Part shown: positions 10,767 through 22,375 of the stretch, piece by piece
Layout of the letters: every line of letters starts with the position of its first letter
Position numbering within the stretch: the stretch's first letter is position 1
From: Anaspis maculata
Lineage: Eukaryota > Arthropoda > Insecta > Coleoptera > Scraptiidae
Direction: 5' to 3'
Assembly (NCBI GenBank): GCA_949128115.1
Contig: OX421966.1
Coordinates: 67,515,416 to 67,579,415 of the forward strand
DNA length: 64,000 nt
Position numbers and translations under genes: made by a program
The notes under the pieces: generated by a model
The model's input: the letters and a program-made list of their open reading frames with translations, nothing else
Databases searched by the model: none
What the model was told of the DNA's origin: nothing

Positions 10767-13700
10767 TAACAAATCAAATCTGGAGCTGTATTTTTGAAAT
10801 AAATATATATGAAACCGTGGAATCATTTTCCATGTCAACATGGTACGACGACTGTGATAGCAGCCAATCGCAGGAGCGGAAACAGGCGGTTGCCACAGCA
10901 GTCTCATGTGAATTCATCTCGCCGATTTCAAAAATATGGGCCCAGAAGTATCCGGGGTTGAAACGCGCCTTTTTGGCGTGGTCCCAAAATTTCGTTTCTT
11001 TGTAGGAAAATTAGATCAACGAAAAAATTATAAGCTATAAGGCTCTCCCCCCAACTGTGCAGATTTGTATCCTTGCATCGGCATTTCCAGCAAAAATTGC
11101 GGAGTCCGGGGATAAATCCAGTTTAATGACCAAATAATTACCGGTAGCATTTTTTCAGAGACAGCAAACTTGACAGAGATGGATTCGAGGTGAAATTGAA
11201 TTCTCGCGTACAAAACTGATGATAAATAAAGAACCTACCTAATGGTTCTAATTGGAGCTTTGATAAACACGATAAACTGGCCTGTTATTATCTTTCACTT
11301 ATTATAATATCACATCAAGGCTCTAAATTATGATGTTCCGATTATCGTTAAAGCTCGCGCGTACAGGCATAGCAACTTGGAGGAAAAAGCTTGCGCTACC
11401 GTCGATAATAAGTGATATAATAAATAATGCGTAATTGTTTCGAATTGCCTATCATTTGGAGCTTATTATCAGTGGTACATGTATAGTTTGATTATATCAA
11501 TCGAGATATCAATTATATGCAGGGCAATTAACGTGATGTTACATAACATCATTATATTATATACTATTCAATCTATTACTTCATGTCGAGTTCTTACGCA
11601 GATATGCAGTACGCATGTTTCAATTCCAATTCTAATTTGATAGGATTCAATTATGAAAAGATCCGAAGTTTAGCCGGATAATAAAGGCGGATATGTATAC
11701 TTAACACATGAGTGTAAGTCAGGTTTATTATTATCTAAGGTGTACATTATGAGCACATTAATGCAAGTGATTGGTGGAAGCATTATTTTATTTAATGATC
11801 AGATGAGAAGTGGCTGACGTGAAAGACTGGCGTCAATTAATTTTGATCGTAAATTCAAGTTATCACAAAACTTTGTCATTACTGAATTTATTGTATTGCA
11901 CTATTCGTATATTGCTAAGTTTAACGTACTTGAGTGTTCTTAGCCGAGAGTGTCTGATACGACGAAACGGTTGGCTAAGCAACTGGTCCGATATTTTTGC
12001 ACCAGTTCGTTGATATTGTGGAGACATTTTTGTTGTCGCTCATGTGAAAGTGAGAGATGGTTTCTTACCTACCAACCTAACTCTCGGCCATCTCTCGAGG
12101 CGATATCGTCGTTTCTTTGTCATGATGGTCGGAGTATTTCTTACGCGCGCGGATGCTTTTGCCAATCGGTATTACAAACATCTAAACAACAAGACGACTC
12201 GTAAAAAGGAAATAATTACACGATAAGACCGGAATTCGAATGCGACGGTGGAAAAGAAATCCAATCAAAACGTTCACTTTTGATTTCGCATCTTTTTATG
12301 AACTCGCGAGTATATCGGAGGCACCTCGCGAAGCGATAGCTTTTGGACCGGCGACTCTTTTCAATTTTGTACTTTTGTGTGTGTTAGAGATCGATTTCTA
12401 ATTTTGCATTTTCGGTGGCGATTCCACCGGAACGAACCGGAACTTAATTAGGTTCAGCTTCAGCACCAGTATAGAATAAGGAATATAACTCGGCAAGATG
12501 AAATGTTCATACCACTAATAACGGACTGTGTATTACGGGCGTATGATCGTTGTACGCATTGGTATGAGAATTTTTGTCGAGCAGCATCATCCAAAATCGA
12601 CTACCTCTGGGCTTTATTTTGCAGAGCCCATGTAACACCCAGTCCAGGTAAAAAGGAAGTCCAACATAACTTGGATTATTCGTCATTCGACTTGCGTCAG
12701 AGCAGAGCGCCAATCACCATCATCCTTTGGGATGACCGATTCTCAATCACTGCAGTTTCTTGGGACGTACGTGGTTGCGCATAACGTAATTCAACGGATA
12801 AACTTCCAGGTCTGCATGCCAACAATCTGCGAAACCACGGTTCTTTCGGAGTTCAACCTGGTTGACGAGAATGGTGGTTCGATACAACCATAAATCGGGC
12901 TCTTCCCACATAATTATGAGCGAAGCTTTTCCAACTGACCACATCACGGCTTATCACTCACGTTCCACGGTGCTATAGTTCCGTTCGGCCAAAGATAGTG
13001 CACAAGTGAGATATTGGACTGGCCTTTTCCCCTTATGAAGCTTCTGTACAAGAACTGTACGGCACCAGCTCCCTGTTCACTGTGGTCGTGTAGTGTTGAT
13101 CTCTTATCTGACAGTTGTGACTGAAAACTTGGCTCTATTTGGATTTTCAGGTTTTTTGTGAACAAAAATGCTTAGGGTATGTCGTTTTAGGCAGATCTCC
13201 CTATGTAAGAAGTGGTTTCACTTTGTTGACTCTGAGAGGAGGAGGTGTTTATCACAGGTACCAATGACGTCTTGTGAGGTGTAGACTGACTGTTGAGCTC
13301 TATTTAGCCTTTGGGACTTTGGGATCTTCGGGTGTGACTTCTGTCTAGTTGGGGTACCAAACTGCTCTAATGTGATCAAAAGCTCAACTAGCCCCCGGAG
13401 GTCCACGAGTGCCCACGCCCCAGAATAGTCACGGATTTTAGGTGCTAGATTTGTTCAGTGCTGGTACCAGAATTGTCTATTGCAATAAGAAACTCATATC
13501 TTTTATGGTCAAAAGATCATACGTAGAACCCAGAAGTCTTTAGATGTCCTTTTTGTTTGAAAAGGGGACCTGTCAGTATCATCTGTCGCTTTGTTCAATC
13601 CCCTTGAATCTTCAAGAGGCACTTTTCTGTTGAATGAAGGCATCAAGAGGGGCGCACTACTGTTTTTTTTTTATAATCTGAAACCCTATTTGATAATCAA

Positions 13701-13930
13701 AAGTCACTTGGTGACATTCGTATTCGATGTGGCCTCAAGAGTGGTCTTGTATGATAATCAGAAGCACTGAAAGCTAGCTACCAGGAGTCTCCAGGAATCT
13801 TTGGTTAATGTATGTTCAATGAGGCACCTGTCACCAGAACCTCTTTTCCGGAACGTTTCCATCGGGGACGTTTTTTTTTTTTGAGTACGTCGCTTGCAAC
13901 GATGCTTCCTGGGGGCGTTATTTCCCGGAA
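10767..13930. other. 3.2 kb with no recognised feature
   Basis: AT-rich sequence becoming mixed after 12 kb. Short frames, such as one of 93 codons at 12503-12784, show no domain that I recognise. I see no tandem array, TIR or RNA gene. This is the longest apparently unique stretch in the left half and could contain non-coding or intronic host DNA. Confidence 0.4.
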
Positions 13931-13994
13931 ACGTTTTACCTCAGAATGACCCAAAAGCTCCGTTCAAGTGTCAACCCCAACCACTGGGCTGCTA

Positions 13995-14195
13995 GTACGG
14001 TGGGGCAACAGAATATCCCAGCCAATAATATCCCGGCCAAAAATATCCCCGCGACAAAATATCCCATGCCAAAAATATCCCCGCTAAAGATATCTCCGCG
14101 ACAAAATATCCCCGCCAATAATATCCCAGCCAAAAAGACCCCACCCAAAAATATCCCCGTGACAAAATCTCCAAATCTGAAAATATCGTAAGGAG
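13995..14195 (+). repeat. ATATCCC minisatellite, locus 1
   Basis: About 16-17-bp units of the type AATATCCC(C/A)GCCAAAA alternate with (A/C)CGCGACAAA. The same motif on the opposite strand forms loci 2 and 3 at 17205-17451 and 26090-26329. Open frames through it are periodic artefacts of the repeat. Confidence 0.75.
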
Positions 14196-14380
14196 AGGTA
14201 ACAGCTCTTCAGCCACCGGACCTAGGAAAAAACGTCCCCCGCAAAACGTCCCCGAAGAAAATATTTCCCACAACACAATAGGTGGGCCAATTAGGCTCCA
14301 TCTGAGGCTCTGAACTACATTTGAGGACACAAGATGGCCCGATAGGGCTCCGAATATCACATCAAGACGTTTCACAATAA

Positions 14381-16198
14381 TTTTATAAGAAAATCATATT
14401 AGAGGCCAAAGAAAAATCGTGGAAAGAGTTCGGAGAGAAAATGGAAGTAAATAGTAAGGAAAACCAAAAACTATTCTACAGGATATTGAAAACACTAAGA
14501 ACGGGAAAAAGAGCAAAGGTGAATACAATAAAAAATAAAAAGGGAGTACTATTGATTGAGAAAAATGATATCATGGCAAGATGGAAAGAGTACTTCCAGG
14601 AGTTACTAAATACACAGCAGATTAGACATACAGATGAAGAAACAACAATTGAAGAGAAGGAAGACGATAACGATGGAAATGAAGAAGCGATAACAGAGGA
14701 GGAGCTGAAGGAGGCATTGGGAAGGATGAAAAATGGAAAGGCACCGGGACATGACAAGATAACACCAGAAATGATGAAGAATTTAGGTGAAGAAGGAACA
14801 AGATTGATGCTGGAATTATTTAACAAAATATGGAAGGAAGAAAAGATACCAACTGACTGGAAAGTAGGAAAGATGGTGCCAATTTACAAAAAAAATGATA
14901 ACAAGAAATGCGAGAACTATAGGGGAATCACATTATTAAGCATACCGATGAAAATTTATGAACAGATACTAGAGAAGAGATTAAGAACAATAATAGACCC
15001 TACATTACTAGAAGTACAGAGTGGATTCTGGAAAGGACACAGTGCACAAGACCACATTTTCACAATTAAACAGATCATACACAAGACGCTTCAGTACAAC
15101 AAGCAAGCCTATTTTGCATTTATAGATCTTGAAAAGGCATTTGATATGGTACCACGGCAAGAAGTATGGAAGAGTCTAAGCCAACGAGGAGTAAATAGGT
15201 AATTGATCAGAACAATCAAAAGTCTTTACAAAAATACCACCAATTACATAGTCTGGAATAACAACACATCAGAAAGATTCGAAACCGATGATGGATTAAG
15301 ACAGGGAGGGGTGATGAGCCCAGCGCTATTTACAGTTTTTATGGACGACATAATAAGGAAATGCAGACCAAAATTGAAAACGTTGAACACAGGGGTGCGA
15401 CAACTGCAAAATATTCAGATTTCTGAATGTGCATTTGCAGATGACATTATAGTGATGGCGAGAAACGAAAGAGACCTACAACAAAATCTAAATGTATGGA
15501 ACGAGACCCTTAAAGAAAGTGGAATGAAAATGAACATCAACAAAACAAAAGTAATGGCAATTACCAGGGAACCACAAACATTGACAGTACACTTGGAAGG
15601 AAAGCAGATAGAGCAAGTCACACAATTCACCTACCTTGGAGTTATTATAGAAGAAACCGGAAAACAAGACATAGACCTGAACGAGAGACTGAACAAAGTA
15701 AACAAGCTATACTACTCAATGAACAAGACCTTTATAAACAAAAAAGAAATAACAAGGAAGACAAAATTAAACGTTTACAAAACTATATTTCAACCGATTT
15801 TAACATATGGATGCGAGTCATGGATTTTATCTCAACGAATGAAGAAAAAAATTGAATCGACAGAGATGAAATACCTGCGACGAGTCAAAGGAATCACACT
15901 GAGAGACAGAATACGTAATACCCAAATAAGAGACGAGCTAGAGATCAAACCAGTAACAGAATTCATAGAGAGAAGACAACTTGCCTGGTGGGGCCACCTG
16001 CAGAGAATGAACATCAACAGACCAGTGAAGCAAATATGGGAAGCAAGAATCCAGGCAAAGAGAAGTAGAGGACGACCGAAAGAAACATGGGATGACGTAG
16101 TGAGGAAAACACTGACAGGAAAGGGACTGAGTTGGATCGAAGGAAAGACGCTTGCAAAAGATAAAAAACAATGGACCAAGTTCGTGCATGAAGAATAG
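14381..16198 (+). pseudogene. RTE-type reverse transcriptase, one in-frame stop
   Basis: A single frame is broken only by TAA at 15200-15202. The first part carries GKAPGHDKITPEMMKNL and NYRGITLLS (RT motifs 1-2), then FIDLEKAFDMVP with the catalytic aspartates. After the stop come LRQGGVMSPALFTVFMDDI and ECAFADDIIVMA (the FADD active-site motif). The C-terminus has TYGCESW, RRQLAWWGHLQRM and SRGRPKETW, typical of RTE-clade proteins. An upstream stretch with WKEFGEKME precedes the first ATG at 14441 in the same frame, so that ATG is not the natural start. The apurinic-type endonuclease is missing. The copy is dead as it stands, but a single nonsense change over 600 codons suggests recent insertion. 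Confidence 0.85.
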
Positions 16199-16262
16199 AT
16201 TATTTAGTTTAATAGAACAAGAATTATGAATTATGTTTTTATAAATTTGTATAACCCTACAC
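14381..16262 (+). mobile_element. 5'-truncated RTE-like LINE
   Basis: Coding homology begins abruptly at 14381, next to GGGGCTC-type minisatellite, and runs through reverse transcriptase to a C-terminal domain. A short 3' UTR follows and then a (TA)n tail. The endonuclease and N-terminal half are missing, as expected of a truncated LINE insertion. See the pseudogene entry for protein detail. Confidence 0.8.
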
Positions 16263-16287
16263 CGAAAGGTACAAGGGGTATTTATTG

Positions 16288-16289
<2 letters not shown>

Positions 16290-16327
<38 letters not shown>
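16290..16327. repeat. (TA)n microsatellite
   Basis: About 19 uninterrupted TA dinucleotides. It follows the 3' UTR of the RTE-like LINE. Short tandem repeats are usual 3' tails of that clade, so this may be the LINE tail rather than an independent microsatellite. Confidence 0.85.
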
Positions 16328-16331
<4 letters not shown>

Positions 16332-16339
16332 AATTGTTA

Positions 16340-17085
16340 TTAGTTTTGTTATTTCATGGAGTCTTGGGGGCCCCCAAAAAAACGGGGCCCTGGACACAGG
16401 CCCTTTAGGCTCATGCCTAAAGACGGCACTGTATGCTCCGAAAGTTTCGGAAAGATGTAAGGGGGCTTAGCAGGACTTCAAAAGACATTGAAGAAATAAG
16501 GGGGCCCAATGGAGCTCTGGATAACAAATACGTAGGCAACAGAAAGGCTTACTGGGATTCTGATAGTCATGAAAAAACATGAGGGGGCTAACTAGGGTTC
16601 AAACTAAACTTCAGACACAAAAGGCTCGATATAGCTCCGAAAGCCATAGAAAAACTATAAAGGAGGCCCAATGGAGCTCTATAATATTATGTAGAAGAAG
16701 GCAAAGGAGGGTTACTGGTTACAAATTTTGATAGTCATGAAAAAACTTGATTGGGCTCATCGGGGCTCCAAATTTTAATTGAAAATACAAAGAGGACCCA
16801 ATTTGGAGCCGCATATCACATAAAGACACAAGGGGCTTACTCGTAGTTGGAAAGCTTCGGAAAAGTGCAAAGGGGCTCAACAGAGCTTCGAACGGTATAC
16901 CTATAGAAAACACAAGGGGATCCAATGAAGCTCTGTGTAACAAAATTACTTCAAATTGGACTTATCGGTAACGGTACCTATTCCGAAAGCCATGAAAAAA
17001 CATAGCTAGACACAACAGGGTTCCAACTACACTTGAAGACACAATGGGGGCCCAACAGGGCTTGCAACATGGCATGATGGCACCC
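16340..17085 (+). repeat. GGGGCTC-family minisatellite, long locus
   Basis: At least a dozen degenerate units of about 45-55 bp have GGGGCTC or GGGGCCC, AGGGCTTC and GAAAAAACAT or AAGACACAA words. They match the family at 1-520 and 1188-1530. There is no coding character. It ends where dispersed segment A begins. Confidence 0.65.
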
Positions 17086-17204
17086 GGACTTTAAATTATA
17101 TTGAAGACAGAATGAGGACGATACTTTAGAGGACAATAGACTTGTTATCGGGTGGGTCTGAAATTCTATATTCATATCTGAATACATATATATTCTATAA
17201 TCTA

Positions 17205-17451
17205 CCATCTATATTTTTGCCTGGGACATTATTGGAGGGGATATTATTGACGAGGATATTTTTGGCTGGGATAGTTTTGGCGGGGATATTTTGGCCTGGG
17301 ATATTTTGTCGCGGAGAAATTTTTGGCTGAGATAATATTAGCAGGGATATTTTTGGCCTGGGATATTATGTCGCAAGGATATTTTTGGCTGGGATAATAT
17401 TGCCAGGATACTTGTGCCAGGATATTTTTTGGCTGGGATGCTTTGTCGCCG
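17205..17451 (-). repeat. ATATCCC minisatellite, locus 2
   Basis: About 15 units of 16-17 bp in the GGGATATTTTTGGC / GGGATATT(A/T)TGTCGC pattern, the reverse complement of locus 1. It belongs to dispersed segment A and ends 1 bp before CACCGA. Confidence 0.8.
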
Positions 17452-17455
17452 CACC

Positions 17456-17794
17456 GATTATCAGAGTCCTAAATGGAGAGAAAACATCATCACTTGGGAA
17501 AATGTTGGTGCTTTCCACAGTAACAACCTGAATTTTATACAGAACCTTGCTGAGTTTATGAGTGAGGCAGGAATCTAGCCTGGAAAATATTGTATTCTCT
17601 TCATTTCTATCCACATGGAATAGTTGCTTCTCTCTTAACAAAAAAACATTATAAACATTAAACATATTTGTTATAAAAAAAACATAACAGAAGTATTCCT
17701 CACCTTCTTGTAGGACTTTCTTGTTGCCAGTTGTTTTGCCGTCAAGAACTTTCAGGGTAGTCCAAATTGGGCTTGGATTTTCTTCATAATTCAT
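17456..17794 (-). pseudogene. Two-exon gene fragment, unknown family
   Basis: The minus-strand frame from 17794 begins with an ENPSPIWTTLKVLDGKTTGN-like stretch, then a GTGAGG donor-like site with a T-rich intervening stretch. It resumes with FHVDRNEENTIFSRLDSC and TVESTNIFPSDDVFSPF. Copy B (37475-37800) keeps the second part well conserved. It has lost about 24 bp of the T-rich part and has a stop soon after its own ATG. Conservation of the flanking pieces over the T-rich part suggests an exon-intron-exon fragment captured in a dispersed repeat. I do not recognise the protein. Confidence 0.35.
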
Positions 17795-17997
17795 ATGGTG
17801 ATGGTGAATGGAGTGAATAGCAAGGCAATCATGACCTGATCACGACAATCTGCAAGTAGTGAGCACGGAACATGGCACATTGCAGGTACTCAGGTACAAG
17901 GTATGTGTATCGGCTGTCAAATTGATACCAACTCAATCTTCACACCGAAACTAAAATGTCACTAATATCAGTTCCAACCTGTCAGTGAAGAGGTGAG

Positions 17998-18195
17998 CTA
18001 AACTTTTACAATCACTCTCTTTAGCAGCAAAACCTGCATATTATGCAAAATTGCAGCGTGCGCCGCGAGCTTCCAGCCTGATTTACCAAGTCGACGATAT
18101 AAGTGTTTTTCTCTACGTTCTTCAGACCAAATTCCCCTCTTCACGTTTCGAAGACTATTGTTTGTGACAACGGGAAACAGTTTATCGGCCGACAT
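17998..18195 (-). pseudogene. Exon-like frame in dispersed segment
   Basis: A 65-codon minus-strand frame with LFPVVTNNSLRNVKRG and YRRLGKSGWKLAAHAA words. The copy at about 40640-40800 keeps most of these residues but has a stop at the RREKH position, so neither copy is under clear constraint. It lies upstream, in the transcriptional sense, of the fragment at 17456-17794 and could be another exon of the same captured gene. The family is not recognised. Confidence 0.3.
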
Positions 18196-18269
18196 ATATT
18201 CAAGAAGCTACTGTATCTTAAGAAGCAGGTAGTGATTGAAAAAAAAAGGGCTAAAGAGCGTTGATTTGC

Positions 18270-18301
<32 letters not shown>

Positions 18302-18646
18302 TGTGCTTCAACAGCTATGGTTATTAGCACCGATGGAACTATGTACAGAACTATATTGTTATTTGTGTTGTTGCATGAGGCTCAGACGTATTAATGTTCC
18401 TACCCTAACTGTCGACGATGTAAACAAAAATACAAACAATATACAGGGGCACACGCTTCACGTCATGGGGCCCATCATGGCGACTTTTGAATGACAAACA
18501 GAGAAGGCCACGGATGTAGGATATCAGGTAGGTGGTTTAACAAAGGACCGATTCTAGCTAACTGGTGGTCTGGTTCTCATTGACGATGTTATTTTCGTGT
18601 GGGGGGGGTGGATCAGAGCTGGTGATGCAGTCGGTGCTGGATTGTC

Positions 18647-21600
18647 TTATATCAGGTGAAATAGGTTGTTTCTTTTCAGTGTCTCCAAAAGTTCCATGAC
18701 ATTTTTCGGTCCCCATAAGATTTCATCGCCTTCATCCACTTGTGGGTAAAGTGTCGTGCACTCGTATAAAATATGATGGGTTGACACCGTGCAGGATTGG
18801 CAAGATGGGCAAAGCGGTGGACCGTCTTGGGTGAAAATGTAGCTGTGAGTTAATTTGCTGTGGCCTGTTAGTAGGCGATTAATAACCACCTCCTCCCTAC
18901 GTGAGAGGTTTAGGTTTTTCTTCAGCTCGATTGGTTCTACTTCCATTTCTATTGTCAGAGATCTAGAATCGGCTTGGTGACTGTGCCATTTGCTTTGGAG
19001 TGCAAGGTGGTATAAACTTTTGACGTCGTAATGGGTGTTCAAGATATCAGCAGGGGGATCATGGTCAGATCTTGAGGCCTCTTTGGCAGCCTCGTCGGCT
19101 TTTTCATTGAGTGGAATTCCAACATGTGCAGGGCACCAAGACAGTACGATGCTTTTGCCATTTGTAATTGCTGTTGAAAAGCTGTTCTGAGCGAGTTGTG
19201 CCAGTGGGTTTGAGGTGTATTGTTTTTGGATGCAGTGAACTGAGCTTAGTGAATCGGTACAGATGATAAATTGTCTGTCCGTAGGACTTGATTCGATAAG
19301 TTTGGCAGCCTGTAAAATCCCATACAACTCTGCCGAAAACGTACTGTAAGACGGGGGGAGAAAAAATTTCTTAGTTTCGAGTCTGGTCACTAATGCTACT
19401 CCAACACCATTGGTGCCTCTGGAGGCATCCGTATATATTGGGATCATGTCTGGGTATTTACTCAGCATTTCAAGGTGGAGATTCTGAAGAATTTCTCTGT
19501 TCGTTTCGATCTTGCTTTGAGTGGTCAGGCTTGTATCGAACATAGGCAATGATAGAGTCCAAGGCGGTTTATTGTTTATGGTGCTGTAGCAGTGATTTAT
19601 GGGGTCAAGGTGGATTGATCTCAAGATGGCGTTGAATTTGTAGTAGACAGGTGGAGCTAGTCTTGGTTTTCGGTGGAATATGTTGCTGTACCTATGAGCA
19701 AATACCGAGCTATATGCAAAATTGTCAGGCGATGTGGAAAGTTTAGAAGCATAGGGTAAGATCTTTTTTTCCCTTTGGAGTGTAAGTGTAGGTTGTCCAG
19801 TTATTTTTGACAAACATTCAACTGGGCTTGTACGAAAAGCTCCTGATGCCAATCTCATTGCTGAGTTGTGGACGCTATCTAGAATTCTGAGAGTCGACTC
19901 ACAAGCTGAGGAATATGCTACCGAGCCGTAGTCCATTTTTGATCTGATCAATGCTTTATATACTCGTATAAGTGTAGATTCTTGTGCTCCCCATTGATGG
20001 TGGGATATGGTTTTCAACAAATTGAGTCGTTTCAAGCATTCGGTTTTGAGGTGTTTGACGTGAGGTTTCCAGTTGAGTTTTTTATCCCATAAAAGCCCAA
20101 GAAATTTCACTTCGTTCACCTGACTGAGCTCGTCGTTGTACAATTTGAGAGGTGGGAGTGTTTCGACAGTAGTTTTTCTTGAAAATAGGATTACTTTGGT
20201 TTTTGTTGGGGAGAATTTGAATCCAGAATCTGCAGCCCAATTTTCCATATTAGTAAGAGATTGTTGCAGAAGTTTGTGTATGTTCGCAGTTTTTGTTCCT
20301 TTGCACCAAATGATTATGTCATCAGCAAAAAGAGACATTTGTACAGGGAGTTTCACTTTTTTGACAACGTCATTGATAGCGATCAGAAAAAGTGTAACAC
20401 TGATAACTGATCCCTGGGGTATTCCATTTTCCAGGATGTGTTCATCGGAGAAGCTGTTGTTAACTTTGACCTTGAATGATCTGTTCAAGAGAAAATTTTT
20501 TATGAACATGAACATGTTGCCTTGGATGTCCATTTTCAGGAGTTTTTGGAGAATGCCATGCTTCCACGTCGTATCGTATGCTTTTTCTATGTCGAAAAAG
20601 ATGACCCCTAAATTGTTTTTTGTTGAGAATGCTTCTAGTATTTCTGTTTGGAGTTTGGTTATATTGTCATTTGTCGAACGATGCATCCTGAAGCCGCTTT
20701 GGAAAGGAGAGAGGAATTTGTGATGTTCAAGGTACCATGTAAGTCTTTTGTTGACAATTTTTTCCAGCAGCTTGCACATGGACGACGTCAGTGAAATTGG
20801 TCTATAACTTGATTTTTCTGTTTTGGGTTTATCTGGCTTAAGTATCGGAATAATGATGGATTTTCTCCATGAGTCTGGGAATTCTTGTTCACACCAAATT
20901 TTGTTATAAATATCCAGTAATAGGTGAAGTGATTTTTGTGACAGATTCTTGAGGAAGTCGAAAGGAATGCTGTCAGGTCCTGATGCAGAGTTTTTACATG
21001 ATTTGAGTGCTTCATTGAGTTCCTGTATCTTAATTGGTTTATTTATATCGCTGCTGTCTAGAAGGTTGACGTTTAGTTCTTCTCGCTCTAACTGTTGTTT
21101 TGTTACTAGAAAAGGTGGGTCGTAATTTGAATTGCTGCTTTGGTCATGATACATTGCTGCCAAGGAGTTGGATATGTCTTTGCAAGAGGTTGTGACTTCT
21201 CCATTGGCGTCTTTTAAGGCTGTGATTGGTTGAAATGTTCTGCTGCCTTTAATTGCTTTGATCTTGTTCCAGGCTTTTTTTGTGGATGAGGTCAGTGAAA
21301 GAGAAGAAACAAATGTTTCCCAGGACTGTTTTTTATTACTTTTTATGATGTATCTGGCTCTTGCTCGAAGCTTTTTATACTCAATCAGATTTTCTATGTT
21401 TTTGTGATTTTTATATTTATTAAGTGCCGTTTTATAATCCCTAACAGCCAAACTGCACTCTTGGCTCCACCATGAAACTGGATTGTGTTTACCTTGCACA
21501 GCCGTTTTTTTCCCAATTGATAGCTCTGCAGCTTCTACTATGATATCTGTGAATTCGCTTACTGTATGGTTGATGTTTTCCTTAATTGTGAATCGTTTTA

Positions 21601-22348
21601 GTCCTTCATCGACAGAATTTTGAAATTGTACCCAGTTTGTGTTTTTGTTTTTCCACTTTCCTGGTGGATGCGTCAGTATTTCAGCAGTTGCGCTATTCAA
21701 GCTTTGTGTTATTATTGGAAAGTGGTCACTATCATATGAGTCAGGCGATACCTCCCAGGACATAACGGGTCCACTGCGAGCATCACAAAAAGTAAGGTCT
21801 ATGTTGGTAAAACTACCATGTGCAGCATCGAGGTGCGTATAATGGCCCGTGTTTAGAAGAAACAAAGATGGATGGTTTGAGATTATGTTTTCAATGACTT
21901 TACCCCTATGACTGGAGGTAGATGATCCCCAAAGGGGGTGGTGTGCATTGAAGTCACCTGTCAGAATGAAAGGAGAAGGAAGTTGTTGTATGAGATGTAA
22001 GAACTCGTTTTGGTCAAATGGTGAATTTGGTGAGATGTAAATGTTACATATGTTGACCTTCTTAGGCCATGACACAGATACTGCAATTGCTTCAAATGTT
22101 GTCTGCAACGGGATTTGTTCGCTATGGCAACTATTTTTAACTGAAATAGAGACACCTCCGCTTGCAATGAGGTGTGTTTGGCGATTTTTTGAGTAACTGG
22201 TGTAGTTGTTGAAATTGAGAGTTTGATCATTCTTCAGGTTGGTTTCTTGGAGACATAAAACTGTAGGGTCATAATCAGAAATTAGGTGTTGTATTCTTGG
22301 TAGGCGTGCAAAGTATCCATTGCAATTCCACTGAACTAAACTAGGCAT
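18647..22348 (-). CDS. I-clade LINE ORF2: endonuclease-RT-RNase H
   Basis: The 1,233-residue frame starts at an ATG 27 bp after the ORF1 stop. Residues about 1-225 are the AP-like endonuclease, with QWNCNGY, LCLQETNLK near 32-40, LTGDFNAHHPLWG near 130 and SDHFPI. The reverse transcriptase spans about 430-760, with ASGPDSIPFDFLKNL, FFDIEKAYDTTW, GIPQGSVISVTLF and SLFADDIIIW, FADD near residue 672. RNase H follows, with YTDAS at 972-976, FSAELYGILQA, CTDSLSSV and SWCPAHVGIPLNEKADEAA. The end has a CPSC...HHILYEC zinc-like motif. An RNase H behind an APE-type endonuclease and RT points to the I clade. It acts by target-primed reverse transcription in the nucleus. All catalytic motifs are present. 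Confidence 0.93.
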   Translation of the reverse strand: MPSLVQWNCNGYFARLPRIQHLISDYDPTVLCLQETNLKNDQTLNFNNYTSYSKNRQTHLIASGGVSISVKNSCHSEQIPLQTTFEAIAVSVSWPKKVNICNIYISPNSPFDQNEFLHLIQQLPSPFILTGDFNAHHPLWGSSTSSHRGKVIENIISNHPSLFLLNTGHYTHLDAAHGSFTNIDLTFCDARSGPVMSWEVSPDSYDSDHFPIITQSLNSATAEILTHPPGKWKNKNTNWVQFQNSVDEGLKRFTIKENINHTVSEFTDIIVEAAELSIGKKTAVQGKHNPVSWWSQECSLAVRDYKTALNKYKNHKNIENLIEYKKLRARARYIIKSNKKQSWETFVSSLSLTSSTKKAWNKIKAIKGSRTFQPITALKDANGEVTTSCKDISNSLAAMYHDQSSNSNYDPPFLVTKQQLEREELNVNLLDSSDINKPIKIQELNEALKSCKNSASGPDSIPFDFLKNLSQKSLHLLLDIYNKIWCEQEFPDSWRKSIIIPILKPDKPKTEKSSYRPISLTSSMCKLLEKIVNKRLTWYLEHHKFLSPFQSGFRMHRSTNDNITKLQTEILEAFSTKNNLGVIFFDIEKAYDTTWKHGILQKLLKMDIQGNMFMFIKNFLLNRSFKVKVNNSFSDEHILENGIPQGSVISVTLFLIAINDVVKKVKLPVQMSLFADDIIIWCKGTKTANIHKLLQQSLTNMENWAADSGFKFSPTKTKVILFSRKTTVETLPPLKLYNDELSQVNEVKFLGLLWDKKLNWKPHVKHLKTECLKRLNLLKTISHHQWGAQESTLIRVYKALIRSKMDYGSVAYSSACESTLRILDSVHNSAMRLASGAFRTSPVECLSKITGQPTLTLQREKKILPYASKLSTSPDNFAYSSVFAHRYSNIFHRKPRLAPPVYYKFNAILRSIHLDPINHCYSTINNKPPWTLSLPMFDTSLTTQSKIETNREILQNLHLEMLSKYPDMIPIYTDASRGTNGVGVALVTRLETKKFFLPPSYSTFSAELYGILQAAKLIESSPTDRQFIICTDSLSSVHCIQKQYTSNPLAQLAQNSFSTAITNGKSIVLSWCPAHVGIPLNEKADEAAKEASRSDHDPPADILNTHYDVKSLYHLALQSKWHSHQADSRSLTIEMEVEPIELKKNLNLSRREEVVINRLLTGHSKLTHSYIFTQDGPPLCPSCQSCTVSTHHILYECTTLYPQVDEGDEILWGPKNVMELLETLKRNNLFHLI

Positions 22349-22375
22349 TTTAAAAGATTGTTTTTTTTTTTTTTT

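Larger units (their letters stand above)
17087..18269. repeat. Dispersed segment, copy A (unoccupied site)
   Basis: Starting at ACTTTAAATTATATTGAAG, this segment is shared with copy B. The B pieces are 25971-26335, then 37469-37987, then about 40596-40870; copy B was split by two later insertions. The junction GCCGCACCGATTATCAG at 17450-17465 is continuous here, and in copy B it is exactly where the 11.1-kb palindrome entered. The segment holds an ATATCCC minisatellite and a minus-strand gene fragment. On the right it is cut at 18269/18270 by the poly(A) tail of the I-clade LINE. Confidence 0.8.

Noticed and set aside
12503..13165. Short frames on both strands considered as a Tc1-type transposase
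   Set aside because: No DDE motif, no helix-turn-helix and no inverted ends could be identified.
13946..14191. Periodic frames with NIPAKNIPA-type repeats
   Set aside because: These are translations of the ATATCCC minisatellite. No start context or conservation suggests a protein.
14476..14826. 116-codon minus-strand frame rich in serine and hydrophobics
   Set aside because: Antisense of the RTE reverse transcriptase. Its composition follows from the opposite-strand codons.
15832..16179. 115-codon minus-strand hydrophobic frame, membrane-like
   Set aside because: Antisense of the C-terminal region of the RTE protein. The apparent membrane segments are an artefact of lysine/glutamate-rich sense codons.
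20136..20723. 195-codon plus-strand open frame
   Set aside because: It lies antisense to the RT domain of the I-clade ORF2 and has no domain of its own. It is a shadow of the real gene.
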